NCBI RefSeq assembly: GCF_032118995.1
Contig: NC_092662.1
Location: forward strand, 4,960,001-5,024,000
Direction: 5' to 3'
Source of the DNA: Asterias amurensis
Lineage: Eukaryota; Echinodermata; Asteroidea; Forcipulatida; Asteriidae
DNA length: 64,000 bases
In this document: in pieces, positions 1 to 28,333 of the stretch
Layout of the letters: the number at the start of each line of letters is the position of its first letter
How positions within the stretch are numbered: position 1 is the stretch's first letter
Program-made: the position numbers and the translations under genes
Notes under the pieces: generated by a model
Database searches by the model: none
What the model was told of the DNA's origin: nothing
What the model saw: the letters and a program-made list of their open reading frames with translations, nothing else

Positions 1-1113
1 TGTAACATTTGGCTTACACAGTGTGACCTTGTACATTCCGGGTCTTTGCTGGCAGGCAAGAGATACCACACTGGTCATCTAAGAGTAAAAGAGCCTGGCA
101 GCTATTCTTTCCATCATTTATAGGTGACTTAACACAGCAATTAGTGTACTACATTACCAATAAATGTAACCCATGTACAAATAATAAAACTTGGGGATCC
201 TGTAAGTGACTATCGGCATGTTTTGTCTGCAATGCGTGCGCCGCCATTTTTAGCTGAATGGCAAATTTCAGCTTTTGCCATTGGTCGATCTGGCTAATTA
301 CGACCCTGAGTACCGACCTCACACATGACCCAAGGTCTGGCATTTAGGGAGTCCAACGGCATGTAAAGGCTTCACTTCTCGATTCTAACTGCACAAGCTT
401 TGATACCTGGGCGTCTGTAGCCCTCGGACTGTTTATAAGCCCTAGTGAATAAATAAATAGTTCACCATTTCTAAACGAATTTAATCGGAGCAATTACAAA
501 TCTTTGATTGTGCATTGTTATAAATAACTACGGTATGCAATTGTACATATACCCTAAGACTAAGCAAGTCATTGTATGAGACTTTATTCAAACTGAACTC
601 GCAAATGGCTTGTTGAGAAATGTTCCAGGAAAATCAGACAGAACTGGGCAGAGGCATTGCAAAGAGCTCTAAATAAAACTTAATGCACAGGCAATCATCG
701 CTGAGGTTAGTCAATGCTAATGTTCGCATGTGTGCAGGCCATGCACAATTCTATGCAAATGATTGGTCTTGCTTTGACCTCAGCTGAGGGAGCTGTTTGA
801 GCCTGCAACAACATATTCAAATGTCAATTGGCATGTTCCGATAGAGTTCTGATAAAATCTCTGAACAAGACTGTTGATTGTATTGTGTAAACGCAAAGGT
901 GAGGTTTAAGAATTTATAAAGTTCTTATTCTGTGTTAATAAGTGCTAAGAGAATTTTTTCCCTGACCGATGACCATCAGGATCAAATTTCAAAAGAACAC
1001 CATCAAAAATTATTCCCCTCGTGAACCCCAAAGAATCATACAACTTTTGGTGGAAGTTGGCATTAAAAATTGTACGCACAAAAACCATTTCTGGCACTAC
1101 ATCGTTAATGATT
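1..1113 (-). other. EDEM3 3' UTR and downstream flank
   Basis: This stretch follows the EDEM3 stop codon on the minus strand. A minus-strand AATAAA lies at 588-583 and is the best poly(A) signal candidate, giving a 3' UTR of roughly 0.5 kb. No convincing coding exon was seen between 1 and 580, and no exon that could supply a C-terminal KDEL to EDEM3. Confidence 0.45.
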
Positions 1114-17366
<16,253 letters not shown>

Positions 17367-18067
17367 CTCAACCCCTTCCCTTAGACCAATTAATACAAAA
17401 ATACGACAAATCTGGCCCAATTGTTAAGTCATTGTGACACGTCTACGCACAACAATTTTGGATGAATGAAATCTTGGAGAATTTGCTGTCTGTTTTACAC
17501 CAATAGAGGGCGCCAGACCATTTTAGTGGGGGGGGGGGGGGGAGGAGGGGGCGGGGAAAGTTGTATTGTTCTAATATTAGGGAGGGAACTAAAATGTTTC
17601 TTTTCATATAATTTAAATTCAATTTTTTTTATCACAGGAGGAAGTAAACATTTGAAGCTTTTTTCTCGGTGTACACTTTGAACATGAAAAAAAGCTTAGA
17701 TGACAAATTAATTCTCAAACACAAAAACCTACCCACCCTGCGCGCCTATACCTACATCTTTTGTTGATTAATTGGCAACCTGGGATTAGAAACAATTTTT
17801 TGTATTGAATTATGGTGACGTTTTGTTTACGCAATTCAAAATAATTGATTTTAAATAAAATATGAATGACAAAAGAATACATGTGGCGTCATCAAAGTGA
17901 TCAAAAGAGAATCGAGGCCAAGGTCAATGAACTCTTGAACTATTTATAAAGTTTGAAATAGTCGGGTACCGTCATTTAGGAGTTGTATCACATGTCGTAC
18001 CTTGAAGACGTCTGGGTGGTTACGTTAATTGAAGGACACCAAATTGAGTCATTCGTAAACACGCAAA
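17367..18067. promoter_or_regulatory. Divergent promoter region between EDEM3 and the DOK gene
   Basis: The two start codons point away from each other and are 701 bp apart, so both promoters must lie here or in unseen upstream 5' UTR exons. An uninterrupted G tract begins near 17528 and continues as a G-rich stretch to about 17556, which could form a G-quadruplex. No TATA box stands out, and transcription starts cannot be placed from sequence alone. Confidence 0.55.
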
Positions 18068-21000
18068 ATGGCCGATGAGGACGTGCAAGTAATTTATAAG
18101 GTGGGTGTGATCTCTCAATTTGTTGGATTTGTTCTTTGATTTTGTAGATGTAAATGACGTTTTCCGATTAAGGAACATCTTCAGTTGCACTCTCTCATGT
18201 TTATTTTACGACAGTGAGGTTTGAAGTGGGTAAAAATGAGGGAGATCTGGACGTTTTAGAAAACGGATTTCCCCTAGCGAATTGCCAAGTCTAATTTTAT
18301 GACAATAAAATATGACTATTCTTTTCTTTTGCTTTCGTTCATTGACAATTGTCAGGTAAGTCAGTTTTTTAACGACCTCCATAGTTTCACTTTCGATCGT
18401 CGGGCATACAACACACGCCGGATGTCCGTCTCAGTTTTGTCTTTCATATCTGTATCACTATCAACTATTCTTAGGAAAAGGAAAAGGAAAAGGAAAAGGA
18501 AGGGAGTTGGAATGGATACAATTACAACAATTGTTGTATCGGATAACTTTCCGTATGGCGCCACCACCTTTTCACTCATTTAGGTAAATTAGATACTAGA
18601 TTATTTCATATCGAATGAAAAAGTGGTGGCGCCATATGAAAACTTTTCCGTTGTATCAAATTCAAATTTCAGCCAGGCTCCAGTCCTCTGTTTTGTTAAA
18701 GGGTCGGTCCGTTTGGTAAACGTTCTTTTTATTTTTGACATTATGGCAATAAAAACTCACTTGTTTAAAGTATGACAGCTTTCAATATTTAAAGGCAGTG
18801 GACACTATTGGTAATTACTCAAAATAATTATTGGCATAAAACCTTGCTTGGTGACGAGTAATGGGGAGAGATTGATGGTATAAAACATTGTGAGAAATGG
18901 CTCCCTCTGAAGTGCTATAGTTTTCGAGAAAGAAGTAATTTTTTCACGAATTTGATTTCGAGACCTCAAGTTTTGAACTTGGGGTCTCGAAATCAACCAT
19001 TTAAACGTACACAACTTCGTGTGACAAGGGTTATTTTTCTTTCATTACTATCTTGCAACTTCGATGACCGATTGAGCTAAGATTTTCACAGGTTTGTTAT
19101 TTTATGCATATGTTGAGATACACCAACTGTGAAGGCTAGTCTTTGACAATTACCAATAGTGTCCACTGCCTTTAACATATAAAGCTTTTTGAGAATCATT
19201 TTTCTTTTTAGTTTGATTCTACCTCCATGAGTGAACCCCAGACCCAACCCTCAAAACAAACTTTTTAGTACAGTGAAACTTTTTTATCCCCCAAATTGGA
19301 CTTCCTGACTTCTTATTCTTCTTTTACATCAACTAGGGATGGCTTCGAAAGTCCATCACCGCCGAAACAAAGAAGAAGAGTTTCTTGAATCGACAAAGTA
19401 GTACCTTGAAGAAGCGTTACTTTGTCTTGCTACGCCAAGCTGATGAAGAAGATGGAGAGGAGTGCGCATTTCTGTACACGTATGACAAAGAACCAGCCAC
19501 TGAGTCAGAGGCACCCAAGGGTAACTCTCTTATTTCATTTGTATCCCTATTAGCCACAAAAAGAAGGGTTTTACACATAGAGTTATATATAAGAACTAGA
19601 GTGCGCACTGGCCTATATACGCGCCCGATATGCGAGCAGGCGGCCATTTTCTAAGTTGACAAAACAGCTATCTCACAGCGTGTGTTTGTGCGGCCATTTT
19701 GTAAGTTGAACAAACAGCATCGCGTGAGCGTTCAGTAAAAAAAACCTCAAATGTGTATTTCATATTCAACGCGCGTGCAGAACGACGCGCCTGTCATCTT
19801 GCGGTCCCGTGGCGTTTGTGCACGAAGCTTCACTTGTGCGCCCTCTAGTTCTTATATATAACTCTATGGTTTTACATTAGTTACCTTTTCTCTGTTTTCC
19901 CACCTTTGATTTTAAATTGTCCTGTTTGTTTCCAACTTGTTGTGGTTACACTAGCCCCTTCCCTCTTACCCCATTCGTCTCAACTTCATTGGTTCATCCC
20001 TTGCTTTTTCTGAGTGCTTTCTGCCCCTCTCTCCTTTATTTTATTTCCAATTGACTTCCTCTTACATCTTTGAATATTTTTCCCAACTTTGCAGCAAAGC
20101 TCAAACTCTCCCCACACTATCGGGTCGACAAAAAACATGATGCTACAGGCAAGTGCTTCACCTTTGAGGTCCGTACCCCAGACGAGTCATACCGGCTCCA
20201 GTCTGAAACGGAGACCAACATGGACTTGTGGGTTTTCTATCTTCAGATACAAACAAAACTGATGCAGGAGTTTCCAGGTTGGTTTTTCTTTCAATTCTCT
20301 CCTTGAAGGGTCTGTATACGTTTGATATGACTCTGAAAATGAATGGCAATAAAAACATTTGTGGTAAGTACGTAAGTTTCAAGGAATGTTATTTAAGCTT
20401 GGGCGATATCGATTTATTTTATTCACGATATATCGCCGACAATATATCGCGATCTTCGATATAATCGCGATTAATTAAATTTGACATCATCAGTCTTCAA
20501 ACTCCAAGTGAAAGTTGTAGAAGAGACAGTCATAGCATAAGAGAGGTGTTCTAATGACCTATTCTTCTGGTTTTACTCCAAACCTATAGGGTGCAAGATG
20601 TCTCAGCTAGCAAATACATCGCGATATTTAATTGATTTGCGATATGTCGCGATTATCGCGATATATCGCAATATATCGTGATTTATCGATATTTTGATTA
20701 AAACCAAATCCATCCGATATCGAAATCGTTTCCAAATTAATATCGCGATATTTGATAATATCGTGATATCGCCCAAGCTTAATGTTATTGGCCCAACAGC
20801 CATGGCATTGCACTAATGTAAAGCCCATTGATACATAAAAAGCACTATATATATGTACATGTAAGAACTGTAGTTATTATTATAATAATATCAACATTTA
20901 TAAAGCGCCCTAATCATGTCAGAATGCTCTCAGGTGCTGAACATATAAAATGCTTAGATTAAAAAAGGGTGATTAATTTTTCCAACTACATGAACTATAG

Positions 21001-24000
21001 GTAATATCTGCCACTTGAAATCTTATAACTCTGTATTTGTTATATTGAAGGATACTGCTTTGAGGTCACTCCGGATGAATCTGATCCGATGCGGAGGATA
21101 GGAGCAAAGGGCTCCAAATGCCTGCTACACATTTCCAAATGGGGTCTGACCCTTGCACTCAAGGTAGGGTTCTAAAGGGAAGGAAGTTAGTTAATTTGTG
21201 CAGTTCTAAGTTCAACAGAACTCAAAAAAAAAAAAAAACTTACAGTGGGATTTTGAAGGGTTTAGGTTGGTTAGGGCTGTAACCACAGATTACTGTGTTT
21301 GGAGTGAGCTGAAACCACAGATTTCTGTGTTTGAAGTGAGCTGCAACCACAGAGTTCTGTGTTTGGAGTGAGCTGCAACCACAGAGTTCTGTGTTTGGAG
21401 TGAGCTGCAACCACAGAGTTCTGTGTTTGGAGTGAGCTGCAACCACAGAGTTCTGTGTTTGGAGTGAGCTGCAACCACAGAGTTCTGTGTTTGGAGTGAG
21501 CTGCAACCACAGAGTTCTGTGTTTGGAGTGAGCTGCAACCACAGAGTTCTGTGTTTGGAGTGAGCTGCAACCACAGATTTCTGTGTTTGAAGTGAGCTGC
21601 AACCACAGAGTTCTGTGTTTGAAGTGAGCTGCAACCACAGAGTTCTGTGTTTGGAGTGAGCTGCAACCACAGAGTTCTGTGTTTGGAGTGAGCTGCAACC
21701 ACAGAGTTCTGTGTTTGGAGTGAGCTTCAACCACAGAGTTCTGTATTTAGTAGTACAATGTAATTACATATCATGTAGTAATTAACACCATAGAGATAAA
21801 CTGTACTCTGATATTTCTGCTGTTGCTTCCATTTTATTCTCTTCACAGAGAACCAGATCTCTCCTTGCCCAATGGCCCCTGAAGAGCATTCGCATTTTTG
21901 AGAGCTCTGAGACGGGCGCTTTCTCTGTTGACGCAGGACGCAGCGCCCCCATGGGCGAGGCACGCTACCTTTTCGGCACAAAACCCGGTGAGGATGGACA
22001 GATGTATGACCTGTTGGACGCCTTCACAACAGAAATGCAGGCACAGGTGAGAGAATGTCAACCTAATTTGAACAAGCGTCCAATTTCTCAAATTTGCTTA
22101 CCGCTAAGCAGCACTATGAAATTAGGCCCTGGTGATTGTGTTTTGGTTGTTATACTACACTTGGGCCACCTTCATAGTGCTGCTTAAGATGAAGCAAATG
22201 TTTCTGCTAACTTAAGCAGAAAATTTTGCTGAAGCGTAAGCCTATTTCACAGCAAGAAAATTATCAATTCAATTCAATTCATCAATATTTATTTCCACCA
22301 TGGATAATCACTATAGAAAAAACAAATAAATTGATTTGCATTTTTACGTCTCTTTACAATAAGTCTCTGTTTGTTCCCTCCATAGAGGAACGATGGAAGC
22401 ATGGATCCTGACCAGCCGGCCACGGACGAGGAGGTTGTGCAGGAATATGAACGACTCCGACTTGCCACGTTTGGTCTCCTTAACCGAAGAACCGCCTCGG
22501 GTATGTACTCATAAATACTAAATAGTTTGCCATTTTTGCATAGTTTTCGCATAAAGTTGGGCATCCTCTGCAATTAGAAATAACAATCTTCTTTATCTAA
22601 TTTGCAACTTGTATATATTTTCTTTGGTTGAAACAAATAATCATAACAAGTTGTGTGTATTGTAACAGATGAGGTATATCTTTACCTATGATGTAATGTG
22701 TGTGTTTTGTGAATAATTTGCTGTGTCAATCTGGGTGTTTGTTTTTTATTCACATGTAATTTATCAAGTTTCCACACGGGAAACTGACTTGGTAAACTTT
22801 AAATAAATTTGGGTTGAACAAGGACAAATTTACTGAGCGAAAAACTGACTAATTGTTGACGGCAGTTACAAGTTGAATGGCTTCTGACTAGCAGTAAAGA
22901 ACCCAAACAAATATGGTGATAAAATTGGGAGAGCACCAACATAGGTCTAGAGGTCCAAGTCTGGCTCCAGTCAATTTGTCTTTGGTTAACCCAGAAGCAC
23001 ATCATACACCATCCCACTTTCACCCTCAGTAAAATCAAACCAACTGTCATTTCCTGATTTGGTGTTTCTTCAAGCTTTTTAGAAAGAAAAAAAAAATAAT
23101 CTAACCACTGCTAACAATTTGTCACCCTCTTCCTCCCCACCCAATCTTGCACCGTATTTCCTCTTCTCTTAAGCAGTGCTGAGTTCAGGGACCCCCCCAT
23201 CAGCCAGTGCGGCTGTCCCTGTCCCACACAGTAGAGGGGCTACCGAGGGATATGATCGCTTGCACAGGGCACAAGAAGGTGTGTACTGAAAAAGAACAGA
23301 CGATTTGGGAGTACAAAGTGTATTAATTTTTACACCGATGTGTGTTAGCACTTAACACATTTGCCACTTCGTAAAAATAAGCACACTCCCACAAATGTGC
23401 ACAAAGAAACAATTTTATATACTAGGGCATCAGACTTAACAGTGGAACATTTCCTTTAAAAGGGGTACTAAGTTTTCCAGAGGGAAAACAAAAACAAAAG
23501 CAAACTTAAAAATAAAGATGATGTTAACTACTTGAGTTTCGATGCTTTGGTATTCTTGGGAAAGAAAATCTGAAAAACAGACTTCTGAGGAGCACAAACA
23601 GGAACAAGTTTTGAAAAAAAAAAAAAAAAATTCCCTGCTTTCTCTGTTAAAATGCAAACAGCTGATGCTGTACTAATACTGTGTGCTTTGCTGTGTATTG
23701 CAGTTAGCTTTGTAGATGTTGTGTGAAGGGTAAATTGTTGGCTCACTTAATTTTCTTGTAGATTACAGATTTTTCTTCACTTCCATGAGTAACTTATCAA
23801 TTGGAAAAACTCAATATGACCTTTGACCCTTTTTGAAACACTGCACATTGCAATCTCCTCACAGTTGTTAAATTTCCTTCATTAACGTGTGTTCAATTCT
23901 TCTTCTTGAAGTATCTAGACTTAAGGGCCTGTTAAATCTTAAAGGGTCAATACTAAGATTTAACTTCATTCTTATTTTTCATTCTTCATTAGTTGCACAT

Positions 24001-26748
24001 CAGCAAATGGAGAGGCCCCCTGCGCCAGGTCCACGGTCACATGGCATTCAAATCCGGAACAATCATCCTCAAGCACTTCCAAGAGGGGCCGGCCCACCAC
24101 TTCCTCCGAGACAAGAGGGCATCAGGAAAAGCCCCTCTTCCAGTTTTCAACGATCTTACTCTGAACGCAGAGACGGGCAGAGTTTAGAAAGACACGAATA
24201 CCCGTTCCCGGAAAGCCTGAAGACTCCACCATCAAGCTTCCAGAGATCTTACTCAGAGCGTGCACGGAGTTTGGAAGGAAGTGCAGAAAGCGCTGGGTAC
24301 CCCGCCCAAGACTGCGAGCCCTATGCTGTCATGAAGGCTTCCGAAACCCCGCCAAGTGGGGTCAGAGTTCATCGGGCGTCTGAAGGAGACATACTTCATG
24401 GAGTGAGAGGCGCTGAATTTCCCGGGAATGTCGTCGCGACTGATAAATTCAAGAGGATGGTAAGCAATCCCGGCACCGGCATGACGGAGTACGAGATGAT
24501 GGCCATTCGTCTCGGGCAAAACCCCTACCAAAACTCTGGGGTCTCGCTGTTGCCCAACAGTTACGAGAACACGCCCTTAATCAGCCCCAGCCCACAAAAT
24601 ATGCCGACTGGTTTCGGAAACTATGGATTTGTCACTTCTCCCCAGAGTGTTGAATCCGGTGGTCGGCTGCCACAGCAAAGATACCAGACCTCAAACAGTG
24701 TAGCTGTCGATGTCCACGCCGATCAAACTGGCAAACATCAACCGATCAGACATTCATATTTTCAACACCAGTTCAAGGACAGTAATTCAGGTGCAACTGC
24801 TCCCCGGGGGTCTGAAGTAGGAGCACAGAGAAGACCCCTGTCTGATCTTCCAGGTTATGCTGTGGTGAAGGATGGAACGTTAGGGTCTCATCAGTACCAG
24901 GAGGTACGTTTGTGGCAGAGACCAACAACCCTTCGTAGGTCCATGTCTGTTGGTCACCTGTTCAGGAGCCCCTCAGTAAGCAGCTCGATCTCATCAGTGT
25001 TCTCTGTAGGATCACCAATGCTTGGATCTCTCGACTTGGCAGTTTCCTTACGAAGGGGTTCGAGGGCTCCTACCTGGATGGCTAACAGGGAGTTACCCTC
25101 CCCGCCGCCACCCGGCACTTTCACGCCCGAATTCAACACGTACTGTGGGTCCCCTCAAGCAGTCCACCCACCATTTGCTGACTTCAGTACTCTGAACGAT
25201 AACCCTACACCTTATGAGGACTTCAAAGGGAACAGGAGTTCATTCAACAACAACAACCAAAGACGATCTGTGCTGTCGGCGAGCGAGGTACAGGGGCAGC
25301 TCTCCAAAGTAGCATCTGAAAGATCCGCAAGAGAGAAGCAGGAGAATGAAGATGGATATTTAGAGCCTGTGATCAAGATGAAGAGGTCTAGGTCTGAAGG
25401 TGACATACTGGATGCTATACAGACAGATGACGATCAGAGTGCATCTCCGAGAGGTAAAAAAGCACACTCCCGATCCCGTAAAGCAAGAGGTATCTTTGCC
25501 ACCCTGAGGAAAAGAACTAAGTCAAATACAGAAGGAACAGTTACGAGTGGTGTTGGCACTGCAGCAGCTGAGCCTGAACAAGAACCCTCCAGATCAACTA
25601 ACACTTCTGTTATGAAGCGCTCACAGTCAATTCCAGATATCCTTGATGAGGGACCACCATTGTTTCCCCAACCATACAAGCGCAGTCCCAATGTCTCCGG
25701 TGTGAAACCTGCTAGTCACTCGAGCATTGGCACATCGCAGAAGTGGCGAAAGTTTGACCTTCCAAAGATCTTCCGGTCGAGTGGCAAGACTGAAGCCAGA
25801 GAGGATGCAGAAGGTGAGGGTAAGAATTACGGCAAGATAGAAAAGAGGACAAGCAAGTCTTCTCTGACTGAAGTCCAGTCACCACCGAAGGCACAGGTTG
25901 GTCCTGTACCCTTCATCAAAGGAAATATTGTTGCATCGGAGAAGGCAAAATCGTTTGTGAAAGTTCGCCCTCAGGCAAGTCCCATCATAGCCGCCAACCC
26001 AAGAATGGTACCGTCATCTCCTGTGGATATGGGTGTCCCAAGAATGCACTCTCCAAGTCCAGGAGCAAGACCTGTTCCGTCTCAAGTCGGATTGGCCAAC
26101 AAGGAAAGACTTCGTGAGGTCATCAATCGACCCCTGCCGAGCCCGCCAACAGGGAATGGCTCAAAGAAGGTGCAAGTGAAGCAGTTTTCACCCATTACGA
26201 AGCAAGGTAGCCCAGATATGAGCAGGCCAGCCATTCCCCTAGTAAAGCGTAACAGTAAAAAACAAATTCCTCCCCCTCCCCCGCCCCGTAATCTGGTGCA
26301 ATCCTCCTTGCCTGCCCCGCCCCAGAACATGGTACAATCGTCCCCGCTTGCCCCCCCATATAACGTGGTGCAATCCTCGCCCCCTGTCCCGCCGCGTAGC
26401 CTGGTGCAATCCCCGCCTGACTGCGCCTCGCTCAAATCTTCCCGGACAAACTCCAATGCCTCGGATTATGAGAACAATGTGACAGTGGACAGACGCCTGT
26501 CTGGATCGCCTCAACTCGCAAAGTCTTCCTCGTTTTCTGATCGGAGCCTTGGGAGATCGTCACTGGACAACGTGTCTCTACGCTCCTCGCGTACAAATTC
26601 CAATGGCTCACAGTACGAGAACACCAGCTTCGGATCACTGCCAGCCGAAGAGGACATTTCGCACGGTCAAACCGGACGTCTTTCAAGTAGAAACTCAGGA
26701 GTTTCACTGAACAACACCGAACAAGATGTAGCGGACACTTTTCTGTAG
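18068..26748 (+). CDS. DOK-family docking protein (PH plus IRS-type PTB domain), 8 exons
   Basis: A cytoplasmic adaptor that should bind membrane phosphoinositides through its PH domain and NPxY-type phosphotyrosines on receptors through its PTB domain, then recruit SH2 proteins to its tail. Exons: 18068-18100, 19337-19520, 20095-20277, 21051-21163, 21849-22046, 22386-22500, 23177-23278, 23993-26748; 3684 nt, 1227 residues. The start has a good context (CAAAATGG). PH domain about residues 10-133 (YKGWLRK to WVFYLQIQTKLMQEF). PTB about 134-237, with GSKCLLHISKWGLTL, SIRIFE and FSVDAGRSAPMGEARY, the last matching the FSFEAGRRCPSG block of vertebrate DOKs. The single large last exon encodes about 918 disordered residues with many tyrosines (EPYAVM, GYAVVK, GYLEPV, three YEN motifs) and proline-rich repeats. 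Vertebrate DOKs are usually 300-600 residues, so the tail is unusually long. Which DOK subtype it matches cannot be decided here. Confidence 0.92.
18541..18655. repeat. Inverted repeat in DOK intron 1
   Basis: CCGTATGGCGCCACCACCTT pairs with AAAGTGGTGGCGCCATATGA across an AT-rich loop of about 50 bp. A short AGGAAA tandem run lies just before it at 18474-18502. Possibly a small MITE. Confidence 0.65.
18789..19175. mobile_element. TTAA-bounded MITE, family AAAGGCAGTGGACACTATTG
   Basis: Ends are TTAAAGGCAGTGGACACTA and TAGTGTCCACTGCCTTTAA, forming long inverted termini. The centre has a hairpin with GAGACCTCAAG and its complement. About 385 bp with no coding capacity. Five further full copies of this family lie in the window. 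It is in DOK intron 1. Confidence 0.9.
19576..19868. mobile_element. hAT-like MITE with 8-bp target duplication, DOK intron 2
   Basis: Terminal inverted repeats CATAGAGTTATATATAAGAA and TTCTTATATATAACTCTATG, extending to the adjoining CTAGAG. The 8-bp direct repeat GTTTTACA flanks it at 19568-19575 and 19869-19876. An 8-bp duplication and CA/TG ends are typical of hAT elements. Confidence 0.88.
20394..20781. mobile_element. hAT-like AT-rich MITE with 8-bp target duplication, DOK intron 3
   Basis: Ends are TAAGCTTGGGCGATATC and GATATCGCCCAAGCTTA, with ATGTTATT repeated directly at 20386-20393 and 20782-20789. The interior is rich in CGATAT/ATCGCG motifs and folds on itself. No coding capacity. 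Confidence 0.85.
21277..21750. repeat. 32-bp minisatellite in DOK intron 4
   Basis: About 14 direct copies of a 32-bp unit containing GAGCTGCAACCACAGAG and TTCTGTGTTTGGAGT. Most copies are identical or differ at one or two sites, with decay at the edges. Because 32 is not a multiple of three, it produces overlapping open frames on the minus strand that are not genes. Confidence 0.95.
22770..23048. mobile_element. Decayed SINE in DOK intron 6
   Basis: Carries GGGAAACTGACTTGGTAAAC, TTGGGTTGAACAAGGACAAA and TGGCTTCTGACTAGC, blocks shared with the SINE copies at 15225 and 43600. Confidence 0.5.
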
Positions 26749-27951
26749 CGGATACTTTTCTGTAAGGTAAGCTTTTACTCTCAGTATTATGTGAACAAAC
26801 TTTCATCACTGTTTCAAACACGCATCTAGACTCGTGTTGGAAAGTACTACAAATGTGTTTCAACTGCTCTCGTGAATTAGGACAAAATGTTAAGTTAAGG
26901 TGAACTTTCTACAAATTTGCAAAAAATAGTTGAGGGCTCGATGTTTTGACCCTAGCAGAGTCATGCTAGAAGTCTACAATGGATATGGAAAGACTCTGCG
27001 AGGGTCAAAAAGGTGGGTGATTAATAATTGTTTCCATTTGTACCACAAGCCCTTTTGGTTGGTTAGCAGTTTGCAACAGCTAATACTATTTTCTTGTTAC
27101 ATATATTTATAAGTTTTATGCTGGGCATGGAGTTTCGCGCATATCGAAAATGAGAAGGCAAGTCTAATTTCAAGTACATTTTAGTACATTACAGTACTTA
27201 AGGACAATGTTTATAAAAAAAAAATATTTACTTTCTTGCCTTTGGTAAGAAAACCTACTTTTGAATTCAGGGTCTATCCTTATCTAATAAGTTGCACATA
27301 CCAAGCAAGCCTTGCGCTTTCTTAAGACAAATTACGCATTTACTATGTAAAAAAAAAAACATTGAAACTTTTGCCATTTTTAATTGCTACTTCACCCTAT
27401 TTACGGTACATTTGAAATGGTACCCAAAAAGTAAAGCACTGAAATTGGAGGTTTACGAGATGATTGGTCTTTGAATGCCAATTACCCAAAAAATACCCTG
27501 CCTTTAAAAAATGTTTATATACCTTTTTTAACACTGTAAATAATTGTTATAGTAAACTAAGTACTAACCTGAAAAACGTTGAAATTAATTATTAATTTTA
27601 GTATTCTTTAAGTATTAAGTTTGACATCGCACGTTTATGTGATTGCTCTCGTTTTTTACAAATCTATTTATTTTTATATGATTTTACTGTTTTTTGTGTA
27701 TGAAGATATTTTACTGTGTTTTTCTGAGAGATAGTTTCCAATGATTTTGTCTATTTTAATGGGTAACTGCAGTATAACCTTCAGAGGGTTTGGAGTTGTT
27801 GGAAAGTACGAGACAAAACTTGAGTAATTTGCATCAAGTACATTATAGGAAAGAGCATCCATATTGAAGATTTTCCAAATTTTGCAACAAAAATGCCGAA
27901 ACTATACCTTTAGTGGGTGTCATTACATTTTCATGACTTGGGTCATTAAAC

Positions 27952-28333
27952 TTAAAGGAACATTACAGAATTGGTAAGAAACAAAAGTCGTGAAGATCAC
28001 AGATTTACATTAAAACTTACCTGGTCTAATGATGATGGTAGTAGAAAATATCCCTTGAAATATTTCTGTCTGAAATGTCATATTTGATGAGAAATAAATA
28101 ATCTAAATTCGCGTTGAGAGTTAATCGCTCAGGGAGCGTTTTATTAATTTTTATTTTGGCATCGATGCAATGCAAAATTTGTAATTGGTTTTTCACTATT
28201 CTCTCGTGACCGAGATGGCTGAGCGATCTCAAACTTCTACAGGTTTGTCAGTTTATGTATGGTGGATTACATAAAGTGCTTACACTGCCAGCAACATTTT
28301 GCAAGCAAAACCAATTCTGTAATGTTCCTTTAA
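27952..28333. mobile_element. TTAA-bounded MITE in the DOK 3' UTR
   Basis: Starts TTAAAGGAACATTACAGAAT and ends ATTCTGTAATGTTCCTTTAA, a 20-bp perfect terminal inverted repeat including the TTAA. A partial relative is at about 35600-35802. It lies within the probable 3' UTR and would add structure to the transcript. Confidence 0.88.

Noticed and set aside
21240-21734. Three long overlapping open frames on the minus strand with repeating KHRTLWLQLT-type peptides
   Set aside because: They are the three frames of the 32-bp minisatellite; the unit is not a multiple of three and lacks stops by chance.
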